This document shows, piece after piece, positions 21,108-33,540 of a stretch of DNA of 64,000 nt. The stretch lies in NCBI GenBank assembly GCA_029721435.1, contig CM056582.1, positions 37,840,611 to 37,904,610 of the forward strand, given 5' to 3'. The stretch comes from Gymnothorax reevesii. Its lineage: Eukaryota; Chordata; Actinopteri; Anguilliformes; Muraenidae. Both the position numbers and the translations under genes were made by a program. The notes under the pieces were generated by a model. It did no database searches, was not told where the DNA came from, and saw nothing but the letters and a program-made list of their open reading frames with translations. The first letter of the stretch is position 1, and every line of letters starts with the position of its first letter.

Positions 21108-24100
21108 ATCATAGAATTCCACAAAGGTTGGCCAGTATATACAAGCAGCATAGGTAGTTTCACTCAAGTCTTCCCACTCTTTGATGCAATTGTCAGTGCC
21201 CTTTTACTACAGTGTTTGAATTCTATGGATAGCTTAAGGGAGTGTCAGCAGACTTTTATAATACTATCTTGTATTCACTATTGACACAATAGGGACTTTA
21301 AGCAAGGGCGGATTTTGCGACGGCTACGGCACCCGCATATAGATCTGCACTCCGCTGATCGAGACTGAAGCCGTTGTGCCGGCGTTCTTTGCCGTAGCAG
21401 GCTGATCTACCATGGGGAAAGAACCAATCTCACGTGGCCACTACAACGCTTGGTTCAGGAGATTGAAAATGTTTTCTATAATTGATTGTGACACACTAAA
21501 CATTATGTGTTTCAGTGGACTTTTCACACAGACACAGGATACTGTGTAAATTTCGCTGAGTAAAACCATAGTGAACAATTTTCTGCTGCAGGCTATATTC
21601 TCCCCTCATCCCAGCATGGCATACGGTACTTAATTTCTCTACCCTATAAACATCTATATTTACTCACATGTACATTAGTCTTTCTTCTACTGCTGTGCAT
21701 GAAAAGTACACATATGATGTATATAAATGCACACTCCCATGCACTTTACCATTCATTCACACTCTGATTAGATGTGTGCTTTAATTGTCAAACTTTACGT
21801 CTTTTTAAAATTGAATTGTTCAAAGTAAAGTTTATTAAAAAGATGCACATTTCTTTTGGTTATGCTCTGTTCCTGTACTTGGCATAATGACAATAAATTT
21901 GAATATTGTAATCAAATATTAACTGTTTCCCTTTTCCCCTAAATCTATGACATCTACTCCTTTTGCCAGTGGGAGCAGGACAAATGAGCACTCACACTGA
22001 ATTAACTACTTTGCTGACAAACCCTGATTAAAATCCACTTTTGTTTAAAGTCTCTGCTGGATTTGACAGTGACAGCACCAGCACTTGAGACACTTTTTTC
22101 CAGGTGCCATAGGCATTGCAAAATCTGCCATTGTTGCTGGTCCAGATGAAATGCACAATTCCAACCACGAAGGGACTCGAACCCTCAGTCTTCTGATCCG
22201 AAGTCAGACGCCTTATCCATTAGGCCACGTGGTCATTGCATGACAAGGCTGACTCCTAACAGTGAGCTGTGAGAACTGACAGCGGTTGATCAGTGCCATG
22301 TCAAATAACCGCTGTCATGTTGAGTTAAACAGCCCTGTCATTGAAAAACTCTCATACTCAATCACTCTCCAGATCCAAACTCAGGTGTTTCGACCGTATG
22401 GTCAGGCTGAGCAATGTTAGCCCCTTGACTGAAGTTTGGTGAGTTTTTTTCTCAGATTTCAGTGTTAGTAACACCAGCAAGATGATATGAAAAAACACCA
22501 CCATCACACAACTATGCAAAGACTCAAGTCCTCAATCTTTTGATCCGGAGTCAGAAAGCTCCTCCATTAGGTGTCCTTTCATATTAGGTGACATCATTGG
22601 GGTTGACTTATGTTATTCCCTTAAACAAAGCCTTGTGAGTGTTAGTTTCAAGTTTCTGTTGCAGAAACTGTGACCAAGTCGTGTTAACAAGTACCAGCTT
22701 AAAAGAAAGTTTTTGTCCAAGAAACAGCTGGCAAGTGACATTAAAAAGCACCAGCACTAAACAACCATGAATGGTCTCCAACTGTCAGTCTTAATACTTG
22801 AGTCAACTAAATTATCCAATATTTGCCTGATGTATTAGTTCACATGGTCAGGTTGAGTTTTGCTTGTCCCTTGACAGTGGTTTTGTGAGTTTTGTCAAGG
22901 TTCTTTCTAAAACCGCAGCCAGATAACATGAAAAACCACGACCAGAAGACACTTATGAAGGGACTCAGATCCTCAATGTTCTGGCTCAAAGTCAGAAACC
23001 TCACCTATTAGTTTGCTTTCATACATTACTACTACTATGTTACATTCAAAAGCTCTGTTATTGAACAAGGTATGCTCAATTACCTTATCCAAAATCAGGT
23101 GCCCTGTGTATCGGACCGTAAAAAACAGCTTGCAAATGATATAAACACAAGTGTCAAACAAGCAAGAAGGGACTAAAGTCCTTCGTCTTCAGATCCGTAG
23201 TCAGGAATTTCTCCATTAGGGGCCCTTCATATTAGGTAACATCATATGACTGAATTGCTTTATTGTCATTAAGAAAAGGTTCCAAGTTCTTTAACTGCTT
23301 TCTTTTGACGAAACAGCTACCAGTTCATATTAACAAGCACCAACTTTAAAGAAAGTTTTTATGTAGGAAATACCGCAAGATACATTAACAAGCACCCCCA
23401 TGAAACACCCTTGAAGGTTCTCCAACAATCAATCCGAAGATCAGGGCCATGTTGGAATAGTGTTTTTTGTCACGGAAAGTGGCTAACTTCTAGAAAATGA
23501 GCTGGAAGTGTATACACGGCAGCCATGAGAAGTGTATTCCAGTTTTGTCAATGTAAAGAAAAGGTGCTTCAATGCTTCCTAACGTATCACCTTTGACATA
23601 GGGTACACGAAACCATTCTTCAGAAAAACAAAGGTGATAATGCCATCCAGCCATTCAGTGTGGCTGAACCATTTAAAGTGACGACCATCCATACGGGCAA
23701 TCACAAAAAACAAAGGAACGTGATGGGCAAGAATGGCATGATCAAGTTGGCCAGTAAATGCATTGGATTGTCGTAGCAGCACGGTTGTCTTCCTTAGCCG
23801 TTTTGAATTCCCCTTTACACCTCTCCTTTACCTCATGACATTATCCAATTGTGGTTGAAGAAACGTTTATGGACATTAGAGCATATGATGTCATTTTTTG
23901 TCTATTCAAATTCTGCAGCAAAGTTATATAACTTATCCTTTATATGCCATATGATTAGGTCACACGGTCAGGTTGAATTATACTAGTCCTTTCATTGAAG
24001 CTTCATGTTTTTTCAGGTTAATTTTTAAGAAACAGCTGTCTACTTTTAAAATGCACACGCGTTAAAGTATTGTTAAGGGTCTCTTTAATCTTCTGAACCA

Positions 24101-24273
24101 AGGACTGACACCTTATCCATTCGATCACACAGTCAGTTTCCATGATGTCAGCTCCATAGAATTAAAAACAGTAAAATGGACGATGTCATGGAGTTGTGGG
24201 GATCTGAAGGGAGCTTAAAATGGCCACCCTTATTGATAAGAAAGTATTCCTATTGTGACACCTGAAAGGGAAG
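21108..24273. repeat. Monomer m9, long form (3166 bp)
   Basis: It contains consensus t9 and is the partner of m8 in the second S-F dimer. Confidence 0.95.
22162..22234 (-). tRNA. tRNA-Arg(UCG), copy t9, consensus
   Basis: It is identical to t2 and lies in long monomer m9 between two damaged copies (t8 and t10). Confidence 0.97.
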
Positions 24274-25327
24274 ATCATAGAATTCCACAAAGGTTGGCCA
24301 GTATATACAAGCAGCATAGGTAGTTTCACTCAAGTCTGCCCACTCTTTGATGCAATTGTCAGTGCCCTTTTACTACAGTGTTTGAATTCTATGGATAGCT
24401 TAAGGGAGTGTCAGCAGACTTTTATAATACTATCTTGTATTCACTATTGTCACAATAGGGACTTTAAGCAAGGGCGGATTTTGCGACGGCTACGGCACCC
24501 GGATATAGATCTGCACTCCGCTGATCGAGACTGAAGCCGTTGTGCCGGCGTTCTTTGCCGTAGCAGGCTGATCTACCATGGGGAAAGAACCAATCTCTCG
24601 TGGCCACTAGAACGCCTGGTTAAGGAGATTGAAAATGTTTTCTATAATTGATTGTGACACACTAAACATTATGTGTTTCAGTGGACTTTTCACACAGACA
24701 CAGGATACTGTGTAAATTTCGCTGAGTAAAACCATAGTGAACAATTTTCTGCTGCAGGCTATATTCTCCCCTCATCCCAGCATGGCATACGGTACTTAAT
24801 TTCTCTACCCTATAAACATCTATATTTACTCACATGTACATTAGTCTTTCTTCTACTGCTGTGCATGAAAAGTACACATATGATGTATATAAATGCACAC
24901 TCCCATGCACTTTACCATTCATTCACACTCTGATTAGATGTGTGCTTTAATTGTCAAACTTTACGTCTTTTTAAAATTGAATTGTTCAAAGTAAAGTTTA
25001 TTAAAAAGATGCACATTTCTTTTGGTTATGCTCTGTTCCTGTACTTGGCATAATGACAATAAATTTGAATATTGTAATCAAATATTAACTGTTTCCCATT
25101 TCCCCTAAATCTATGACATCTACTCCTTTTGCCAGTGGGAGCAGGACAAATGAGCACTCACACTGAATTAACTACTTTGCTGACAAACCCTGATTAAAAT
25201 CCACTTTTGTTTAAAGTCTCTGCTGGATTTGACAGTGACAGCACCAGCACTTGAGACACTTTTTTCCAGGTGCCATAGGCATTGCAAAATCTGCCATTGT
25301 TGCTGGTCCAGATGAAATGCACAATTC

Positions 25328-25400
25328 CAACCACGAAGGGACTCGAATCCTCAGTCTTCTGATCCGAAGTCAGACGCCTTATCCATTAGGCCACGTGGTC
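25328..25400 (-). tRNA. tRNA-Arg(UCG), copy t10, T-stem/box B lesion
   Basis: It carries the same G53-to-A change as t8, inherited with the S-F dimer rather than independent. Function is doubtful. Confidence 0.8.
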
Positions 25401-26054
25401 ATTGCATGACGAGGCTGACTCCTAACAGTGAGCTGTGAGAACTGACAGCGGTTGATCAGTGCCATGTCAAATAACCGCTGTCATGTTGAGTTAAACAGCC
25501 CTGTCATTGAAAAACTCTCATACTCAATCACTCTCCAGATCCAAACTCAGGTGTTTCGACCGTATGGTCAGGCTGAGCAATGTTAGCCCCTTGACTGAAG
25601 TTTGGTGAGTTTTTTTCTCAGATTTCAGTGTTAGTAACACCAGCAAGATGATATGAAAAAACACCACCATCACACAACTATGCAAAGACTCAAGTCCTCA
25701 ATCTTTTGATCCGGAGTCAGAAAGCTCCTCCATTAGGTGTCCTTTCATATTAGGTGACATCATTGGGGTTGACTTATGTTATTCCCTTAAACAAAGCCTT
25801 GTGAGTGTTAGTTTCAAGTTTCTGTTGCAGAAACTGTGACCAAGTCGTGTTAACAAGTACCAGCTTAAAAGAAAGTTTTTGTCCAAGAAACAGCTGGCAA
25901 GTGACATTAAAAAGCACCAGCACTAAACAACCATGAATGGTCTCCAACTGTCAGTCTTAATACTTGAGTCAACTAAATTATCCAATATTTGCCTGATGTA
26001 TTAGTTCACATGGTCAGGTTGAGTTTTGCTTGTCCCTTGACAGTGGTTTTGTGA

Positions 26055-26081
26055 GTTTTGTCACATAGAATGTGACAAAAC
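26055..26081. repeat. Deletion junction 5 (m10/m11), palindromic filler
   Basis: It is identical to junction 2 and lies exactly 4975 bp after junction 4. Confidence 0.93.
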
Positions 26082-26082
26082 A

Positions 26083-29000
26083 ATCATAGAATTCCACAAA
26101 GGTTGGCCAGTATATACAAGCAGCATAGGTAGTTTCACTCAAGTCTTCCCACTCTTTGATGCAATTGTCAGTGCCCTTTTACTACAGTGTTTGAATTCTA
26201 TGGATAGCTTAAGGGAGTGTCAGCAGACTTTTATAATACTATCTTGTATTCACTATTGACACAATAGGGACTTTAAGCAAGGGCGGATTTTGCGACGGCT
26301 ACGGCACCCGCATATAGATCTGCACTCCGCTGATCGAGACTGAAGCCGTTGTGCCGGCGTTCTTTGCCGTAGCAGGCTGATCTACCATGGGGAAAGAACC
26401 AATCTCACGTGGCCACTACAACGCTTGGTTCAGGAGATTGAAAATGTTTTCTATAATTGATTGTGACACACTAAACATTATGTGTTTCAGTGGACTTTTC
26501 ACACAGACACAGGATACTGTGTAAATTTCGCTGAGTAAAACCATAGTGAACAATTTTCTGCTGCAGGCTATATTCTCCCCTCATCCCAGCATGGCATACG
26601 GTACTTAATTTCTCTACCCTATAAACATCTATATTTACTCACATGTACATTAGTCTTTCTTCTACTGCTGTGCATGAAAAGTACACATATGATGTATATA
26701 AATGCACACTCCCATGCACTTTACCATTCATTCACACTCTGATTAGATGTGTGCTTTAATTGTCAAACTTTACGTCTTTTTAAAATTGAATTGTTCAAAG
26801 TAAAGTTTATTAAAAAGATGCACATTTCTTTTGGTTATGCTCTGTTCCTGTACTTGGCATAATGACAATAAATTTGAATATTGTAATCAAATATTAACTG
26901 TTTCCCTTTTCCCCTAAATCTATGACATCTACTCCTTTTGCCAGTGGGAGCAGGACAAATGAGCACTCACACTGAATTAACTACTTTGCTGACAAACCCT
27001 GATTAAAATCCACTGTTGTTTAAAGTCTCTGCTGGATTTGACAGTGACAGCACCAGCACTTGAGACACTTTTTTCCAGGTGCCATAGGCATTGCAAAATC
27101 TGCCATTGTTGCTGGTCCAGATGAAATGCACAATTCCAACCACGAAGGGATTCGAACCCTCAGTCTTCTGATCCGAAGTCAGACGCCTTATCCATTAGGC
27201 CACGTGGTTATTGCATGACAAGGCTGACTCCTAACAGTGAGCTGTGAGAACTGACAGCGGTTGATCAGTGCCATGTCAAATAACCGCTGTCATGTTGAGT
27301 TAAACAGCCCTGTCATTGAAAAACTCTCATACTCAATCACTCTCCAGATCCAAACTCAGGTGTTTCGACCGTATGGTCAGGCTGAGCAATGTTAGCCCCT
27401 TGACTGAAGTTTGGTGAGTTTTTTTCTCAGATTTCAGTGTTAGTAACACCAGCAAGATGATATGAAAAAACACCACCATCACACAACTATGCAAAGACTC
27501 AAGTCCTCAATCTTTTGATCCGGAGTCAGAAAGCTCCTCCATTAGGTGTCCTTTCATATTAGGTGACATCATTGGGGTTGACTTATGTTATTCCCTTAAA
27601 CAAAGCCTTGTGAGTGTTAGTTTCAAGTTTCTGTTGCAGAAACTGTGACCAAGTCGTGTTAACAAGTACCAGCTTAAAAGAAAGTTTTTGTCCAAGAAAC
27701 AGCTGGCAAGTGACATTAAAAAGCACCAGCACTAAACAACCATGAATGGTCTCCAACTGTCAGTCTTAATACTTGAGTCAACTAAATTATCCAATATTTG
27801 CCTGATGTATTAGTTCACATGGTCAGGTTGAGTTTTGCTTGTCCCTTGACAGTGGTTTTGTGAGTTTTGTCAAGGTTCTTTCTAAAACCGCAGCCAGATA
27901 ACATGAAAAACCACGACCAGAAGACACTTATGAAGGGACTCAGATCCTCAATGTTCTGGCTCAAAGTCAGAAACCTCACCTATTAGTTTGCTTTCATACA
28001 TTACTACTACTATGTTACATTCAAAAGCTCTGTTATTGAACAAGGTATGCTCAATTACCTTATCCAAAATCAGGTGCCCTGTGTATCGGACCGTAAAAAA
28101 CAGCTTGCAAATGATATAAACACAAGTGTCAAACAAGCAAGAAGGGACTAAAGTCCTTCGTCTTCAGATCCGTAGTCAGGAATTTCTCCATTAGGGGCCC
28201 TTCATATTAGGTAACATCATATGACTGAATTGCTTTATTGTCATGAAGAAAAGGTTCCAAGTTCTTTAACTGCTTTCTTTTGACGAAACAGCTACCAGTT
28301 CATATTAACAAGCACCAACTTTAAAGAAAGTTTTTATGTAAGAAATACCGCAAGATACATTAACAAGCACCCCCATGAAACACCCTTGAAGGTTCTCCAA
28401 CAATCAATCCGAAGATCAGGGCCATGTTGGAATAGTGTTTTTTGTCACGGAAAGTGGCTAACTTCTAGAAAATGAGCTGGAAGTGTATACACGGCAGCCA
28501 TGAGAAGTGTATTCCAGTTTTGTCAATGTAAAGAAAAGGTGCTTCAATGCTTCCTAACGTATCACCTTTGACATAGGGTACACGAAACCATTCTTCAGAA
28601 AAACAAAGGTGATAATGCCATCCAGCCATTCAGTGTGGCTGAACCATTTAAAGTGACGACCATCCATACGGGCAATCACAAAAAACAAAGGAACGTGATG
28701 GGCAAGAATGGCATGATCAAGTTGGCCAGTAAATGCATTGGATTGTCGTAGCAGCACGGTTGTCTTCCTTAGCCGTTTTGAATTCCCCTTTACACCTCTC
28801 CTTTACCTCATGACATTATCCAATTGTGGTTGAAGAAACGTTTATGGACATTAGAGCATATGATGTCATTTTTTGTCTATTCAAATTCTGCAGCAAAGTT
28901 ATATAACTTATCCTTTATATGCCATATGATTAGGTCACACGGTCAGGTTGAATTATACTAGTCCTTTCATTGAAGCTTCATGTTTTTTCAGGTTAATTTT

Positions 29001-29248
29001 TAAGAAACAGCTGTCTACTTTTAAAATGCACACGCGTTAAAGTATTGTTAAGGGTCTCTTTAATCTTCTGAACCAAGGACTGACACCTTATCCATTCGAT
29101 CACACAGTCAGTTTCCATGATGTCAGCTCCATAGAATTAAAAACAGTAAAATGGACGATGTCATGGAGTTGTGGGGATCTGAAGGGAGCTTAAAATGGCC
29201 ACCCTTATTGATAAGAAAGTATTCCTATTGTGACACCTGAAAGGGAAG
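26083..29248. repeat. Monomer m11, long form (3166 bp)
   Basis: It is the last long partner of the dimer block and contains t11, whose first base pair is restored to A-U. Confidence 0.95.
27137..27209 (-). tRNA. tRNA-Arg(UCG), copy t11, A1-U72 variant
   Basis: G1 is A, which converts the G1-U72 wobble of the other copies into a Watson-Crick A-U pair. Position 59 is A, a normal alternative in the T loop. Anticodon UCG and both boxes are intact. It looks functional, although a 5' A may affect processing. Confidence 0.93.
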
Positions 29249-32200
29249 ATCATAGAATTCCACAAAGGTTGGCCAGTATATACAAGCAGCATAGGTAGTT
29301 TCACTCAAGTCTGCCCACTCTTTGATGCAATTGTCAGTGCCCTTTTACTACAGTGTTTGAATTCTATGGATAGCTTAAGGGAGTGTCAGCAGACTTTTAT
29401 AATACTATCTTGTATTCACTATTGTCACAATAGGGACTTTAAGCAAGGGCGGATTTTGCGACGGCTACGGCACCCGGATATAGATCTGCACTCCGCTGAT
29501 CGAGACTGAAGCCGTTGTGCCGGCGTTCTTTGCCGTAGCAGGCTGATCTACCATGGGGAAAGAACCAATCTCACGTGGCCACTACAACGCTTGGTTCAGG
29601 AGATTGAAAATGTTTTCTATAATTGATTGTGACACACTAAACATTATGTGTTTCAGTGGACTTTTCACACAGACACAGGATACTGTGTAAATTTCGCTGA
29701 GTAAAACCATAGTGAACAATTTTCTGCTGCAGGCTATATTCTCCCCTCATCCCAGCATGGCATACGGTACTTAATTTCTCTACCCTATAAACATCTATAT
29801 TTACTCACATGTACATTAGTCTTTCTTCTACTGCTGTGCATGAAAAGTACACATATGATGTATATAAATGCATACTCCCATGCACTTTACCGTTCATTTA
29901 CACTCTGATTAGATGTGTGCTTTAATTGTCAAACTTTACGTCTTTTTAAAATTGAATTGTTCAAAGTAAAGTTTATTAAAAAGATGCACATTTCTTTTGG
30001 TTATGCTCTGTTCCTGTACTTGGCATAATGACAATAAATTTGAATATTGTAATCAAATATTAACTGTTTCCCATTTCCCCTAAATCTATGACATCAACTC
30101 CTTTTGCCAGTGGGAGCAGAACAAATGAGCACTCACACTGAATTAACTACTTTGCTGACAAACCCTGATTAAAATCCACTTTTGTTTAAAGTCTCTGCTG
30201 GATTTGACAGTGACAGCACCAGCACTTGAGATACTTTTTTCCAGGTGCCATAGGCATTGCAAAATCTGCCATTGTTGCTGGTCCAGATGAAATGCACAAT
30301 TCCAACCACGAAGGGACTCGAACCCTCAGTCTGCTGATCCGAAGCCAGACGCCTTATCCATTAGGCCACGTGGTCATTGCATGACAAGGCTGACTCCTAA
30401 CAGTGAGCTGTGAGAACTGACAGCGGTTGATCAGTGCCATGTCAAATAACCGCTGTCATGTTGAGTTAAACAGCCCTGTCATTGAAAAACTCTCATACTC
30501 AATCACTCTCCAGATCCAAACTCAGGTGTTTCGACCGTATGGTCAGGCTGAGCAATGTTAGCCCCTTGACTGATGTTTGGTGAGTTTTTTTCTCAGATTT
30601 CAGTGTTAGTAACACCAGCAAGATGATATGAAAAAACACCACCATCACACAACTATGCAAAGACTCAAGTCCTCAATCTTTTGATCCGGAGTCAGAAAGC
30701 TCCTCCATTAGGTGTCCTTTCATATTAGGTGACATCATTGGGGTTGACTTATGTTATTCCCTTAAACAAAGCCTTGTGAGTGTTAGTTTCAAGTTTCTGT
30801 TGCAGAAACTGTGACCAAGTCGTGTTAACAAGTACCAGCTTAAAAGAAAGTTTTTGTCCGAGAAACAGCTGGCAAGTGACATTAAAAAGCACCAGCACTA
30901 AACAACCATGAATGGTCTCCAACTGTCAGTCTTAATACTTGAGTCAACTAAATTATCCAATATTTGCCTGATGTATTAGTTCACATGGTCAGGTTGAGTT
31001 TTGCTTGTCCCTTGACAGTGGTTTTGTGAGTTTTGTCAAGGTTCTTTCTAAAACCGCAGCCAGATAACATGAAAAACCACGACCAGAAGACACTTATGAA
31101 GGGACTCAGATCCTCAATGTTCTGGCTCAAAGTCAGAAACCTCACCTATTAGTTTGCTTTCATACATTACTACTACTATGTTACATTCAAAAGCTCTGTT
31201 ATTGAACAAGGTATGCTCAATTACCTTATCCAAAATCAGGTGCCCTGTGTATCGGACCGTAAAAAACAGCTTGCAAATGATATAAACACAAGTGTCAAAC
31301 AAGCAAGAAGGGACTAAAGTCCTTCGTCTTCAGATCCGTAGTCAGGAATTTCTCCATTAGGGGCCCTTCATATTAGGTAACATCATATGACTGAATTGCT
31401 TTATTGTCATGAAGAAAAGGTTCCAAGTTCTTTAACTGCTTTCTTTTGACGAAACAGCTACCAGTTCATATTAACAAGCACCAACTTTAAAGAAAGTTTT
31501 TATGTAGGAAATACCGCAAGATACATTAACAAGCACCCCCATGAAACACCCTTGAAGGTTCTCCAACAATCAATCCAAAGATCAGGGCCATGTTCGAATA
31601 GTGTTTTTTGTCACGGAAAGTGGCTAACTTCTAGAAAATGAGCTGGAAGTGTATACACGGCAGCCATGAGAAGTGTATTCCAGTTTTGTAAATGTAAAGA
31701 AAAGGTGCTTCAATGCTTCCTAACGTATCACCTTTGACATAGGGTACACGAAACCATTCTTCATAAAAACAAAGGTGATAACGCCATCCAGCCATTCAGT
31801 GTGGCTGAACCATTTAAAGTGACGACCATCCATACGGGCAATCACAAAAAACAAAGGAACGTGATGGGCAAGAATGGCATGATCAAGTTGGCCAGTAAAT
31901 GCATTGGATTGTCGTAGCAGCACGGTTGTCTTCCTTAGCCGTTTTGAATTCCCCTTTACACCTCTCCTTTACCTCATGACATTATCCAATTGTGGTTGAA
32001 GAAACGTTTATGGACATTAGAGCATATGATGTCATTTTTTGTCTATTCAAATTCTGCAGCAAAGTTATATAACTTATCCTTTATATGCCATATGATTAGG
32101 TCACACGGTCAGGTTGAATTATACTAGTCCTTTAATTGAAGCTTCATGTTTTTTCAGGTTAATTTTTAAGAAACAGCTGTCTACTTTTAAAATGCACACG

Positions 32201-32414
32201 CGTTAAAGTATTGTTAAGGGTCTCTTTAATCTTCTGAACCAAGGACTGACACCTTATCCATTCGATCACACAGTCAGTTTCCATGATGTCAGCTCCATAG
32301 AATTAAAAACAGTAAAATGGACGATGTCATGGAGTTGTGGGGATCTGAAGGGAGCTTAAAATGGCCACCCTTATTGATAAGAAAGTATTCCTATTGTGAC
32401 ACCTGAAAGGGAAG
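29249..32414. repeat. Monomer m12, long form (3166 bp)
   Basis: It contains t12, which shares the t1 anticodon-stem variant. The array is long-form only from here rightwards. Confidence 0.95.
30303..30375 (-). tRNA. tRNA-Arg(UCG), copy t12, variant anticodon stem
   Basis: The anticodon stem reads TCTGG with TCAGC: 31-39 is G-U and 27-43 is a U-C mismatch, as in t1. The D and T arms are consensus. It is probably transcribed; stability is uncertain. Confidence 0.88.
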
Positions 32415-33455
32415 ATCATAGAATTCCACAAAGGTTGGCCAGTATATACAAGCAGCATAGGTAGTTTCACTCAAGTCTGCCCACTCTTTGATGCAATTGT
32501 CAGTGCCCTTTTACTACAGTGTTTGAATTCTATGGATAGCTTAAGGGAGTGTCAGCAGACTTTTATAATACTATCTTGTATTCACTATTGTCACAATAGG
32601 GACTTTAAGCAAGGGCGGATTTTGCGACGGCTACGGCACCCGGATATAGATCTGCACTCCGCTGATCGAGACTGAAGCCGTTGTGCCGGCGTTCTTTGCC
32701 GTAGCAGGCTGATCTACCATGGGGAAAGAACCAATCTCACGTGGCCACTACAACGCTTGGTTCAGGAGATTGAAAATGTTTTCTATAATTGATTGTGACA
32801 CACTAAACATTATGTGTTTCAGTGGACTTTTCACACAGACACAGGATACTGTGTAAATTTCGCTGAGTAAAACCATAGTGAACAATTTTCTGCTGCAGGC
32901 TATATTCTCCCCTCATCCCAGCATGGCATACGGTACTTAATTTCTCTACCCTATAAACATCTATATTTACTCACATGTACATTAGTCTTTCTTCTACTGC
33001 TGTGCATGAAAAGTACACATATGATGTATATAAATGCATACTCCCATGCACTTTACCGTTCATTTACACTCTGATTAGATGTGTGCTTTAATTGTCAAAC
33101 TTTACGTCTTTTTAAAATTGAATTGTTCAAAGTAAAGTTTATTAAAAAGATGCACATTTCTTTTGGTTATGCTCTGTTCCTGTACTTGGCATAATGACAA
33201 TAAATTTGAATATTGTAATCAAATATTAACTGTTTCCCATTTCCCCTAAATCTATGACATCAACTCCTTTTGCTAGTGGGAGCAGAACAAATGAGCACTC
33301 ACACTGAATTAACTACTTTGCTGACAAACCCTGATTAAAATCCACTTTTGTTTAAAGTCTCTGCTGGATTTGACAGTGACAGCACCAGCACTTGAGACAC
33401 TTTTTTCCAGGTGCCATAGGCATTGCAAAATCTGCCATTGTTGCTGGTCCAGATG

Positions 33456-33459
33456 AAAA
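33456..33459 (-). terminator. Extra T4 close behind pseudogene t13
   Basis: The m13 flank reads 'gatgaaaagc' where other copies have 'gatgaaatgc'. This creates a T4 on the minus strand 9 nt past t13, upstream of the shared terminator. Confidence 0.5.
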
Positions 33460-33468
33460 GCACAATTC

Positions 33469-33540
33469 CAACCACGAGATACTCGAACCCTCAGTCTTCT
33501 GATCCGAAGTCAGACGCCTTATCCATTAGGCCACATGGTC
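33469..33540 (-). pseudogene. tRNA-Arg(UCG) pseudogene t13, broken T arm
   Basis: It is 72 nt. The 3' strand of the T stem reads ATCT instead of CCCTT, one base short and unpaired with GAGGG. C6 is T in the acceptor (U-G with G67). It has an extra T4 at 33456-33459, only 9 nt past the 3' end, created by a flanking T-to-A change on the plus strand. The T-arm damage makes a working tRNA unlikely. Confidence 0.88.

Larger units (their letters stand above)
24274..26082. repeat. Monomer m10, short form (1809 bp)
   Basis: It appears to be a near-duplicate of m8, including t10, which has the same T-stem damage as t8. Confidence 0.95.
14324..29248. repeat. Higher-order repeat: three S-F dimers of 4975 bp
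   Basis: m6+m7, m8+m9 and m10+m11 alternate short and long with an exact 4975-bp period. Variants limited to this block recur at that spacing: 'actagaacgc' in the short halves, 'catgttgg' and 'ctttcattg' in the long halves. The second and third dimers also share 'cgcctggttaagg', 'atgacgagg' and the G53A tRNA change, so they are the youngest pair. Confidence 0.92.
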
